From the NCBI GenBank assembly GCA_949361645.1, contig OX442425.1, positions 533,748 through 597,747 on the forward strand: a stretch of DNA of 64,000 nt, in the 5' to 3' direction. Source of the DNA: Spongilla lacustris. Its lineage: Eukaryota; Porifera; Demospongiae; Spongillida; Spongillidae. The notes under the pieces are model-generated. The model ran no database searches. It was not told the DNA's origin and was given only the letters and a program-made list of their open reading frames with translations. A program made the translations under genes and the position numbers. Shown in pieces: positions 12,101 to 22,100 of this stretch. Each line of letters opens with the position of its first letter. Positions within the stretch are counted from its first letter, which is position 1.

Positions 12101-14169
12101 GGACTTACTGGAAATCAACACACTCGAACTTGCAAGACAGCTGTCCCTAGCTTACCACGAATTGTTCAAACAACTAAGAGTGAGTTCCCAGTTGCCATGG
12201 CACTAAAACCTTACAAACCTTGGCACTTTATTGCCACCATAACCATGATCACCACCATAACCATGATCACCACCGTAACCATGATCAACACCATAACCAT
12301 GATCACCCCCGTAACCATGATCACCACCATAACCATGATCACCACCATAACCATGATCACCACCATAACCTTCATATTACCACCAAAGGTCACTACCCCC
12401 ACCTCCTGATCAGCATATCACCAAGATTGACTCTATACATGTAATACATGATAACAATGCACACCTGATCAGTGACCACGCCCCTGATCTGTGACCACAC
12501 CCCTGATCCGTGACCACACCCCTGATCAGTACCTTGTGCATTGGATCAGTAACTGTATACACACAATGATCACATCTGATTAGTGACCACACCCCTGATT
12601 AGCGATCATAGATGCATGATCAGTGACCACACCCCTGATCAGTAACCACACCCCTGATTAGCAATCATCAGTGACCACACCTACCTTCTGCAGCCTGATG
12701 AACTCACCCGTCCCGACAAGAGTGAGCAGTCACCACACGTTGAGGCTATACTCATGACGACCAAAAATGTCAGTGGCCATTTAAAAATGTGATGTGTGTG
12801 AGTGACCAAGGCCTCCTCCCCCTCCAGCTGAGTGTTTTGGTTCATGAAGAGGTGATCCATGAGTCTTCTGAAGAAGACCAAGCCTCGATCATCTCCTACT
12901 TCATTCAGACGGCAAAGGTATACTAGTGTATACTAGGGTGTGCTAGGGTATACTAGGGTGTGCTAGGGTATACTAGTGTATATTAGGGTGTGCTAGGGTG
13001 ATCTGTCTAGATATGCTAGGGTGATCTGTCTAGATATGCTAGGGTGATCTGTGTGCTAGGGTGATCTGTCTAGATATGCTAGGGTGATCTGTGTGCTAGG
13101 GTGATCTGTCTAGATATGCTAGGGTGATCTGTGTGCTAGGGTGATCTGTCTAGATATGCTAGGAGTTGGAAATAATGAGAGGGATGGGGGCCTATTGGAA
13201 CAATTTGTACAGGAGGGGTTTTGAGGAAATCAACATGAGATATAAATAATTAGGTTGCTGGAGACAGCAAGGCCCTCCCCTCCCAAAGCAGGCCCCCCCC
13301 CCCCCCCCTTCCCCAGTGGTATTTAATAATTACTTCATAATGGAAGGGCGTGTGCTCTTATTAGCGCTGCACAGTAACTGTAAGATAAGAGGAAAATAAC
13401 ACAACAAGAATGAGATATTTGTGCATCCAAGTTAATGAATCAGGCATTGATGTTGGTATGAGGGGAGGGAGGAGGAGAGTGGGTACTGAGACTATTGCAC
13501 TTGATCTCATCTGCCAGAGCTGCCAGGAACTGAAGAACTACGAAGCTACATTTGCCATCCTAAGTGGACTACAGAGTGTTCCAGCGCAGGAGGCTGGGGG
13601 AGCCATGTTCTTTGTCACCGAGCAGCTGCAGAGTGTGTACAGGGAACTAAGGGAGCTGTCTTCATCGGACATGAACTACCACAGGTACAGGCAGGAGATA
13701 CGTCCTCTGCAGCAGTCCGCAACAGTACCTCACCTCAGTAAGTATTTCTCCACTCATCAACCCCCTTCCTCCTTCTTGATACACACTGACACATACACTC
13801 TCACATGCACACTCTCAGGAGTGATCCTCGCAGACATGCAGGCTATCCACAAGGACAATTTGGACACAATAGGCAATAAGGAGGGAGTAGTGAACTTCCA
13901 AAAGTGTAGGCTGTTTGCCAAGGTCCTCCAGCAGTTACAAAAATATCAGAGTGTTCCGTACAACCTGCAACCAATACAGGTGAGCATGGTTTGTGCACAC
14001 CTACACACACACACACACACAGCTGAATGAGGCTAATGCACAGCTTGTATATTTAAAAAAATGTCCTCCATTCTTCCTTTACACACAGGCAATACAAGAG
14101 TACTTGGGGAGACTAAAACACGAACTCTCCAGTGAAGAGATGCACCATTTGTCTACCAAGCCAGAGTAG
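120..14169 (+). CDS. RasGEF (REM + CDC25 homology) protein, 5'-partial, 27 exons
   Basis: Predicted guanine-nucleotide exchange factor for a Ras-family GTPase. I join exons 120-215, 305-399, 1060-1185, 1266-1469, 2363-2436, 2503-2610, 2672-2796, 3957-4106, 4599-4716, 5950-6123, 6713-6941, 7251-7349, 8100-8211, 8889-8965, 9232-9348, 9622-9678, 9927-10023, 10082-10163, 10863-10946, 11122-11223, 11284-11428, 12102-12179, 12694-12768, 12828-12917, 13518-13737, 13819-13979 and 14089-14169. All phases agree and give about 1,057 residues with a TAG stop. The RasGEF N-terminal (REM) domain lies at about 9927-11223 (TSNRF..DPEFSTVFILTFHCF, then MTPEQLIDALI). The catalytic CDC25 domain lies at about 12102-13979 (LLEINTLELARQL, NYEATFAILSGLQS, VILADMQAIHK). 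The N-terminal two thirds is mostly helical or charged, matches no family I can name, and starts before the window. Family assignment is firm; the orthologue is not. Introns carry several minisatellites and the tRNA cluster. Confidence 0.85.
1474..2262. repeat. 24-bp minisatellite, about 33 copies, in RasGEF intron
   Basis: Tandem unit TTACTGTTGGCCACTGCTGG + TACC. It begins within a few bases of the 5' splice site at 1470. The unit is a multiple of three and lacks stop codons in several frames, so the upstream exon frame stays open through the whole array to about 2408. Each unit contains a CTGCTG|GTACC string resembling the genuine CTGCAG|GTACT donor. Confidence 0.95.
2785..2893. repeat. 26-bp tandem duplication of an exon end plus 5' splice site
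   Basis: The exon end and donor ACCACCTCCAG|GTACC at 2786-2801 are repeated twice downstream (second copy intact, third changed to CAGGCACC), followed by shortened CCTTCCTATTAGA units. The duplicated donors are potential alternative splice sites for the RasGEF exon ending at 2796. Confidence 0.9.
3139..3703. repeat. 36-bp minisatellite, about 16 copies
   Basis: Unit begins GTGGGCACTAATAGGGCACA and ends ATACCATAGCA. Variation is mostly a GCACAC/GTACAC substitution. It lies in the RasGEF intron 2797-3956. The long open frames on both strands are a by-product of a unit length divisible by three. Confidence 0.95.
4168..4552. repeat. 48-bp minisatellite, about 8 copies
   Basis: Unit contains GCACCTAGATGTACACCATA and ATATATGTTGCAGTG. 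It lies in the RasGEF intron 4107-4598, just upstream of the exon starting at 4599. Each unit includes a TTGCAG acceptor-like string. Confidence 0.95.
4823..4863 (-). pseudogene. truncated tRNA-Pro pseudogene
   Basis: The 3' half of the tRNA-Pro(AGG) unit (acceptor strand, T arm, anticodon 3' stem) is present. Homology stops after the CTCGCACCCT block (4854-4863), so the anticodon 5' side, D arm and 5' acceptor strand are missing. The flanking GATGAATAAAATTA sequence (4891-4904) is shared with the intact units, so this is a broken member of the same tandem array. Confidence 0.85.
4923..4994 (-). tRNA. tRNA-Pro(AGG), copy 1
   Basis: A 72-nt cloverleaf on the minus strand. Acceptor stem GGCCTGT pairs with ACAGGCC, with discriminator C. 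The anticodon stem CTCGC/GCGAG encloses TTAGGGT (anticodon AGG), and the T arm contains GGTTCAATTCC. The sequence closely resembles animal tRNA-Pro(AGG). It lies antisense in a RasGEF intron. A run of A on the plus strand just left of it provides a T-rich RNA polymerase III terminator. Confidence 0.95.
5077..5148 (-). tRNA. tRNA-Pro(AGG), copy 2
   Basis: Identical 72-nt sequence to copy 1 with anticodon AGG, starting 154 bp further on. The flanking GATGAATAAAAT string is shared, indicating tandem duplication of a unit of about 153 bp. Confidence 0.95.
5230..5301 (-). tRNA. tRNA-Pro(AGG), copy 3
   Basis: Identical 72-nt sequence to copies 1 and 2, spaced 153 bp from copy 2. A run of ten A bases immediately left gives a strong T-run terminator on the transcribed strand. 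Confidence 0.95.
5742..5813 (-). tRNA. tRNA-Pro(AGG), copy 4
   Basis: Identical 72-nt tRNA about 440 bp beyond copy 3 and without the closely spaced flanks. An A9 tract to its left supplies the T-run terminator. A fragment at about 5879-5900 resembling a decayed T arm (GGAAATTGAACC) may be another relic. Confidence 0.95.
7060..7146. repeat. 21-bp tandem repeat, 4 copies
   Basis: Unit GTGTACTCCCCTGGTCCTAA + T, in the RasGEF intron 6942-7250. Confidence 0.9.
7853..8041. repeat. TG-rich microsatellite
   Basis: Imperfect (TG)n with GCATGTG interruptions, in the RasGEF intron 7350-8099. Overlapping long reading frames of Cys/Val or His/Thr are artefacts. Confidence 0.95.
8265..8809. repeat. 21-bp G-rich minisatellite, about 26 copies
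   Basis: Unit GGGGTACCAAGGGAAGGGGC + A. The plus strand carries several G3-4 runs per unit, so the array could form G-quadruplexes. It lies in the RasGEF intron 8212-8888. Confidence 0.95.
8970..9195. repeat. CA-rich microsatellite
   Basis: ACACACATGC repeats fill most of the RasGEF intron 8966-9231. Confidence 0.95.
10190..10740. repeat. two adjacent AT-rich and purine-rich tandem repeats
   Basis: 10190-10365 repeats a TAATAATTAGGGCTACTAAT-type unit; 10545-10735 repeats GGTCAAATGGTTAGCAGAG. Both are in the RasGEF intron 10164-10862. No gene is seen in them. Confidence 0.85.
11440..11893. repeat. 17-bp G-rich minisatellite, about 26 copies
   Basis: Unit GTGTGGCAGAGGTGGGT, starting just inside the 5' end of the RasGEF intron 11429-12101. 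17 is not divisible by three, so open frames cycle through all phases. Confidence 0.95.
12235..12370. repeat. 18-bp minisatellite
   Basis: Unit ACCATAACCATGATCACC in the RasGEF intron 12180-12693. It is followed at about 12465-12680 by a looser TGACCACACCCCTGATCAG repeat. Confidence 0.9.
12918..13165. repeat. GTGATCTG/TATACTAGGG tandem repeats starting at a 5' splice site
   Basis: The repeat starts directly at the donor of the exon ending at 12917 (AAAG|GTATACTAG) and continues as TATACTAGGGTG units, then GTCTAGATATGCTAGGGTGA units. Confidence 0.85.
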
Positions 14170-14355
14170 ACTTATGGAATTATCACCAGCGTCATGCACA
14201 AAAGTACACCTGTCAGAGTGTGTGGGCTCTATTCAGCACACATCACTTGCATTCAGATGCGCACAACACGCACGCACACAAACATACGTATATGTTGTAA
14301 GGAACAGTTTCAACAAATTATTTTTAAATTATTATCTCGGGTAAGTGTTGCTGTA

Positions 14356-14757
14356 TCACCAAGACGAGCGGCTTATACCAGATAGCATGCCAAAGTCCGC
14401 TAGTTTTCTGAACTTCATCCTGGCAAGGCGAAAGTCCGTGATAACTCCTAGGGCTCGACCTGTCACCACGCATCGCTTGCGAACCCGACTGATGCCAGCG
14501 TCCCGTGGCTGCTGTGCCAAATCACTAGCTGCTTTTCTCTGCACTATTTCAGGAAGAAGTTTGTTCTTCGTAATTGCTTTCAACGCCAATCTTTCTCTCT
14601 GGTGGTCGGCCACACATTGACGTCGCAGTTGGTCGCGTCGCACCCATTTATTATCCATAGTGGGGCTGGTCGAAATTCCTCTGGAGATGTTAAAAACAAA
14701 TGTACCTGCGCCGTATGGTCCCAACCGAGGCTTGAAAAGGGAGTGCAACCAGCTCAT
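14356..14757 (-). CDS. MRPS14: mitochondrial small ribosomal subunit protein uS14m
   Basis: Intronless 133-residue protein, close in length to its animal homologues (about 128). The C-terminal half carries the conserved uS14 core: PRDAGISRVRKRCVVTGRA followed by KFRKLADFGMLSGISRSSW, the characteristic end of the mitochondrial family. The basic N-terminus (SLFKPRLGPYGAG...) could be a mitochondrial import signal. uS14m sits in the head of the 28S mitoribosomal subunit. The ATG at 14757 is the only in-frame start giving a full-length protein. It is head-to-head with GINS4, with 203 bp between start codons. The 3' end faces the RasGEF stop 186 bp away. Confidence 0.93.
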   Translation of the reverse strand: MSWLHSLFKPRLGPYGAGTFVFNISRGISTSPTMDNKWVRRDQLRRQCVADHQRERLALKAITKNKLLPEIVQRKAASDLAQQPRDAGISRVRKRCVVTGRALGVITDFRLARMKFRKLADFGMLSGISRSSW

Positions 14758-14960
14758 CTCGAGTGGTGCGCATTAATAAGTGAATCTATAACGTATGCCA
14801 CACCCCTGGAAAGCAGCATTAAAATTATGTATGCGTGTACATGTTCAGTTGTATTTATATATGCATATGTACAACCTTAACCGATGTTAAAACTAATACA
14901 TAACCGCCCATGGTTGTTTTATATGCCGCCCACTAATTTAATAGACTGTCAGTAAGGACG
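14758..14960. promoter_or_regulatory. putative bidirectional promoter, MRPS14 / GINS4
   Basis: 203 bp between two divergent ATG codons, AT-rich near the centre. Inferred from gene arrangement; I recognise no core element. Confidence 0.5.
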
Positions 14961-17900
14961 ATGACGGACAAGTACGGTGACACTCTCGAGGACTTTGGTA
15001 CAGAACCAGAGAAAGGAGAAGCTAGCAGCGATGAGTATGAAACCATGACAGCTGCCGAAGTGGTGGAAAAGCTCGAAGAGGTCAGAGTTTTTGTCTGTTA
15101 AAACGCATGTTATTATTATGGGGGTGTGTTTCATCATCGTCGCTTGTCAGTGTTCCTGGCCAAATGACATGTTCACAACCGGAATTTTTTAGCTGCTGCC
15201 TTCTTAAAAAAGTATCATCTAAGGACTTGTTTTGCGTGGTTTTAATTTCAGTTTTAACTTTCCATTTGCGACTGTCAAATTACTTACGCTGTTTTCTTAA
15301 TTTGGAACATTAAATTCATTCGTTAATTGACTGAATGCATTCCAAATGATGCCTTAATTATCCATATGTGGGAATGAGTGGCAGCTAGGGCTAGCCATAA
15401 CATCAAGCCACACAGTCAAGCACCACCTGTTAATAGCTATGGCCAGGGTTAGGTCTGCCTAGCTATACCTGGCCAGGGTTGGGTCTGCCTAGCTATGTCC
15501 AGGGTTGGGTCTGCCTAGCTATACCTGGCCAGGGTTGGGTCTGCCTAGCTGTGTCCAGGGTTGGGTCTGCCTAGCTATGTCCAGGGTTGGGTCTGCCTAG
15601 CTATGTCCAGGGTTGGGTCTGCCTAGCTATGCTGCCTAGCTGTGTCCAGGGTTATGTCTGCCTGGCTATGCCTGGCCAGGGTTAGGTCTGCCTAGCTGTG
15701 TCCAGGGTTGGGTCTGCCTAGCTGTGTCCAAGGTTGGGTCTGCCTAGCTGTGTCCAAGGTTGGGTCTGCCTGGCTATGTACAAGGTTGGGTCTGCCTGGC
15801 TATGTCCAGGGTTGGGTCTGCCTAGCTGTGTCTGCCCAGGGTTGGGTCTGCCTGGCTATGTCCAGGGTTGGGTCTGCCTAGCTATGTCCAGGGTTGGGTC
15901 TGCCTAGCTATGTCCAGGGTTGGGTCTGCCTGGCTATGTCCAGGGTTGGGTCTGCCTGGCTATGTCCAGGGTTGGGTCTGCCTAGCTGTGTCTGCCCAGG
16001 GTTATGTCTGCCTAGCTGTGTCCAGGGTTATGTCTGCCTAGCTATGTCCAGGGTTGGGTCTGCCTAGCTATGCTGCCTAGCTGTGTCCAGGGTTATGTCT
16101 GCCTGGCTATGCCTGGCCAGGGTTAGGTCTGCCTAGCTGTGTCCAGGGTTGGGTCTGCCTAGCTGTGTCCAAGGTTGGGTCTGCCTAGCTGTGTCCAAGG
16201 TTGGGTCTGCCTGGCTATGTACAAGGTTGGGTCTGCCTGGCTATGTCCAGGGTTGGGTCTGCCTAGCTGTGTTTGCCCAGGGTTGGGTCTGCCTGGCTAT
16301 GTCCAGGGTTGGGTCTGCCTAGCTATGTCCAGGGTTGGGTCTTCCTAGCTGTGTCCAGGGTTGGGTCTGCCTAGCTGTGTCCAGGGTTGGGTCTGCCTAG
16401 CTATGTCCAGGGTTGGGTCTGCCTGGCTATGTCCAGGGTTGTGTCTGCCTGGCTATGTCCAGGGTTGTGTCTGCCTAGCTATATCTGGCCAGGGTTGGGT
16501 CTTCCTAGCTGTGTCCAGGGTTGGGTCTGCCTAGCTGTGTCCAGGGTTGGGTCTGCCTAGCTATGTCCAGGGTTGGGTCTGCCTAGCTATGTCCAGGGTT
16601 GGGTCTGCCTAGCTATATCTGGCCAGGGTTGGGTCCGCCTAGCTATGTCTGCCCAGGGCTGGGCACCCATACCTCAGCAGCTTGCCTGATTCAGTGCTGA
16701 CAAAACATACCTGCATGTGTTTACACATCATTCTTGCATAGTCACATTTTCACACCTGTTCTGTGCAACACACATGGTACCACATCCTGACCAACCCTGA
16801 TCAGTGAGAGAGAAGAGTGAGGAGGGTTGTAGCGTAGGAGCTGCGGCCATGGCTGCTGCACTTTTCCATGAACAACAACAACAAAAATTAATATGTTGAT
16901 GTAATAATTAATATAATGATACAACGTACAAGCATGTATCAATTAGCTGAGCAATTGCTGCTAGTTAGTTGCATGCAACTGGACTTCAAATCGATCGCGA
17001 GATGCTAGCTCAAGCTAGCTTACCTGCACGAGCGAAGCTTCGGTATTAAGCTACTCGTACAACGTAGTTTATAACAGTTACGATCACGGCCTTGGCTGAC
17101 ATCGAGATCGAAAGTAGTGATGCTACATGCGCGGAGGCAAGGTCTCAAAATGAACTTAACTGTCTGGGTACAGTTTTTGCGTAGTTTTTGGAGTTTTTCT
17201 ACGCAAAAAGCATTGGCTTCTGGGGCTCCGCCCCGGATCCCGATGGGGGAGCTTCCAGCACTCCCCCATACCTCTTGGCTGGGCAGGAGGGGTGCCCCCC
17301 TCCCGTGCCCTCCCCGGGGAGGCGGGGGACCACCGTTGTTCGCCGCTGCACTTTATATTCCCTTCCTACGCCACTGTGTGTGGAGGAGGAGTAAGGTTGT
17401 GTTATGGGGTAAAGGAGGGGAGGAGGAGGGTTGGGTTGCATAGTGGGGAGGAGGAGGGGAGGATTGTGTTATGGTACTGTGTACAGCTCACAGATGTAGA
17501 AACATGTAATGTATTTTAGTGTGTGGACCAGACTAGCAGTATGTAGTGTGTGGACCAGACTAGCAGTACTTATGTAGTGTGTGGACCAGACTAGCAGTAT
17601 GTAGTGTGTGGACCAGACTAGCAGTATGTAGTGTGTGGACCAGACTAGCAGTATGTAGTGTGTGGACCAGACTAGCAGTACTTATGTAGTGTGTGTCTTT
17701 ATGTATGAGGGTGTGTTCTGTATTTCTTGCAGGCATGGCAGAATGAGAAGTTTGCTCCAGAGATCCTGGAGTGTAGGACTGAGATTGTTGATTGTGTAAT
17801 GGAGCTTATTAAGGACATGGTATGGGTGAGGTAGTGGAGGGGAGGGAGAGTGTGAATTGAATGAGGGAGAAGGGAGAGTGTGAATGAGGGGGAAGGGATA

Positions 17901-19107
17901 GTGTGAGGGGGAGGGAGTGTGAAGGGAGGGAAGGGAGAGTGAAGGGGAGGGGAAGGAGTGTGAAGGGAGGGAAAGGGAGAGTGAGGGTGGGGAAGGAGAG
18001 TGAAGGGAGGGGAAGGGAGAGTGAAGGGAGACTGAGAGTGTGAAGGGAGGGGAAGGGTGGGGAAGGAGAGTGAAGGGAGGGAAGGGAGAGTGAAGGGGAG
18101 GGGAAGGAGTGTGAAGGGAGGGGAAGGGAGAGTGAAGGGGAGGGAAGGAGAGTGTGAAGGGAGGGGAAGGGAGAGTGAAGGGGAGGAGGAGAGCTTGAAG
18201 AGGAGGGGAAGGGGGAGTGCAAAGTGGAGGGGAGGGGAGAATGAAGAGGAGAAGAGGGGTGTGACGTACGAGTGAGGTGAAAGGTGCAGGGAGGGTGATG
18301 AAGAAACATGTACCATTCCTCACTACAGGAGGATAACATTAGCCATGTGAAAAAGGGTGACTTGGTTGCAGGCATCCACAAACTGGAAGTATGTTGTTTC
18401 TACGCCCACCTTGAATAAGGTTAGAACCTTTGAATGTTCTCTTAGCTTGACAGAATCAAGTTTGTGCTCAGTAGCTATCTCCGGCAGAGGATCCTGAAGG
18501 TGTGTTATTAATCTCACCACCACCACCCCCGTCCTTTTTCTCTCCCCCTCCATTAGCATTCTTTCCCTTGATGTAATGCTTTCCATGTGCCCACCACATG
18601 CTCCCCATGTGCCCACCACATGCTCCCCATGTGCCTACCACATGCTTCCCCTTGTGCCCACCACATGCTCCACCACATGCTCCCCTTGTGCCCACCACAT
18701 GCTCCCCCTTGTGCCCACCACATGCTCCCCCCTTGTGCCCACCACATGCTCCCCTTGTGCCCACCACATGCTCCCCTTGTGCCCACCACATGCTCCCCTT
18801 GTGCCCACCACATGCTCCCCCTTGTGCCCACCACATGCTCCCCCTTGTGCCCACCACATGCTCCCCCTTGTGCCCACCACATGCTCCCCCTTGTGCCCAC
18901 CACATGCTCCCCCCTTGTGCCCACCACATGCTCCCCCCTTGTGCCCACCACATGCTCTCCTCCCATGTTGGTTTGGCTCACAGATACAAGACCATGCTCT
19001 GCACATCCTGGAGCAGGAAGCCATGAGGTTGTCTGCCACCCCCTCCAGGCTGTCTCCTGGCGAGCTAGCCTTCGCAAAGGAGTAAGTGGCAGCAGATATG
19101 AGACATT

Positions 19108-19138
<31 letters not shown>

Positions 19139-22100
19139 CCATGTGTGTGTATGTCCATGTGTGTGTGTGACCATGTGTGTGTATGTGCATGTGTGTGTGT
19201 GTATATGCATGTGTGTGTGTATGTGCATGTGTGTGTGTATGTGCATGTGTGTGTGTATGTCCATGTGTGTGTGTGAGCATGAGTGTGCATGCGTGTGTGT
19301 GTGTATGTGCATGTGTGTGTGCATGTGTGTGTGTACATGTATGTGTTTGGTCACATGTGTCTTTTCCAGGTATGCAGAGAATGTGGAGACACACCTCCAT
19401 ACCCTGGCCCTCAGACACATGCCTTCCAACTTCCAACATGTGGACAAGAGAAATGCAAGTGAGCTCAAGGGGGTGTGGTAGTAGGTGGAGCCATTGACAG
19501 GGGTGTTTTGTGTGCAGTATATAGGTTTAGTCTGTGCAATGAATGCATGTATGTACATGCTACACTAGTTCTCTGTCTTGGCATCCTGTCATTCTGGGAC
19601 ATTAAGGGATGCTAGCCCTGGTGTACATGTATATATCATTGGTATGGCTGTCACTTCCTGTCAATGAAAGTATTGTTGTCTAGACACATTGTGTCCCCCC
19701 CCCCCCCCCCACATGCACGCACCTACACACACATGCACGCACCTACACACACATGCACGCACCTACACACACACATGCACATACATGCACAGTGCATACA
19801 CACACGCATGCACATACTCTAAGACTGCGAAGCAGGTGTATGTTAGGAGAGAGGGAAGATAGGGAGGGCCCGAAGGGCCCCCTTAGGGTCTAGGGTAGGG
19901 TCGCGCGAAGCGCGCGGTTGGACCCAACTTTCCACCCGGAGAACGAATCCGGTGTCAAATTACACCCCAGGTGCTAAACACACACTCTTCATTCAAAAAA
20001 ACCAACACCCGAAAAAAATTGAACAGCTGAGTCCCGAGTCCGCTTCGCGCGCCATACTACTCGCCCTACACACACATGCACACACACGCATGCACATACA
20101 CACACATGCACAGTGCATACACACACGCATGCACATACACACATGTGCATACACGTACACACGCATGTGCATACACACACATATGCATACACGTACACAT
20201 GTGTATACACATGCTCATGCACATACACACATTCTAGCAGGGGTCAGTGTCATCATTTGACAGTTTTTTAAGAGATAAGGTCCATTGGGTGATGACTTGG
20301 AGGGTAATGGTCTGAAGTGGGGTTAATTGATTGTTAGAACAGGGTCTACAGCACAGGTATAATTTATCTACTAAAATGATGCTTCAATGGGGGTGGTATG
20401 GTCTGCAGACACTGCACACCTGGGTGATGGTATGTGCTGCAGACCTGGGTGATGGTATGTACTGCAGACCTGGGTGATGGTATGTACTGCAGACCTGGGT
20501 GATGGTGTGTACTGCAGACCTGGGTAGATGTACTGCAGACCTGGGTGATGGTATGTACTGCAGACCTGGGTGATGGTATGTGCTGCAGACCTGGGTGATG
20601 GTATGTGCTGCACACCTGGCCAGTTGGCTGGTGTGGTATCTGGTCTTGATATATCTAACTAACGTGTGTTACTGCTATTGCTGAGAGCCATTATTTAGAA
20701 TATGTTTATAAGCATCAATGGCATACAGAGGTAAGCTCCCTCAAATTTGCAGAATTAAAAAAAACCTTTGTGTTTTTTTGCACAAGTTGCTGAGATTAGT
20801 ATGATGTGGAGAGGTGGCAGTGTGACATGTGGAGAGGGTGTGGAGAAGTGATGTGACCATGTGGAGAAGTGATGATGTGACCATGTGGAGTGGTGATGAT
20901 ATGACCATGTGGAGTTGGTGGTGGGACCATGTGGAGTTGGTGGTGGGACCATGTGGAGGGGTGATGATGTGATCATGTGGAGTTGGTGGTGGGACCATTT
21001 GGAGAGGTGGTTGTGGTGATGTAACTGTTTGAAGAGTTGGTACTTTACTGTTCGTAGGAAATATTCCTCAGCCTATGTATATGGCAGGATGCAGCCACAC
21101 ACCCCTCCCGGTATAACCCCATTGCTTCCACACAAATACCCCTACACACACACACAACACAACCCCCACTTACTCACCCACCCCTCTCACTCATTCACTC
21201 TCACCTTTAATCTCACACTGTATTGTGGCAGCTGATTGTATTACTAGACAACAGGCACAAAGGTCAGAGTTGGTGCTAGAGGCTAATCTATTGCATTCCC
21301 ATGGAAACGGTGTACCACATGGGTGCAGGGAACAAGTGGTTTTTGTTTATATCATGAGGTGTTATCTTGGTGTGAGGGTAAACACTTAAGGAGGGAAGAT
21401 GGTTGCCTGACATGAAGCATAAGAGCATAACACCAATGGTAAAGTTTAGGTACAGTGGTAGTAAACTAAGTTTAATGCAGAGAGTTGCTCTGTGTTATAT
21501 AGCGTTAACTACTAAGCTGACTATAGTGACGTTGCTAAGGCCAGATGTAAACATATGTTTTGGCAGATGCATGCAATGAACGATCCTACCCAATCCTATG
21601 CTGTGCATGAGTGCCCAATAGCATTGCAGGGCGTCCTTCTCCCCATAACACCCCCTATCCAATCAAATCATCCCAAACTTTTATCGATATGGTTACAGGT
21701 TTGTATTGTATTTAAGCGAGGGCTCCATGGGGGCAGCACTCCAGTCATAGCCTTGACTGCGGCCAGTTGCTCACCCACCCTCCGCTCTTCCCCTCTCTCT
21801 ATTATGTATTTCAATGTGTACATGTACATATGCATTTTGATCAATGGTGGGCGACACCCTCCGGGCTTCTACCCTGGGACAGCCACCAAACCATGACCAG
21901 CGTCTTGGTTTGGGACACAGGCCGACCCAATGGTGACCAGCGTCACCCATTGGTCCCTGTAGGCCCAGTGGTACGAGGCACAGCTGCTACATGCCTGGCT
22001 GCGGCTGTCGCCTGCCCCCATTATGGGCCAAACACACCACGATTCTTAGCATGGGGTAGGGGGTAAATTTACTCAGCCTGTAAGAGCAATTAGATGGCAT

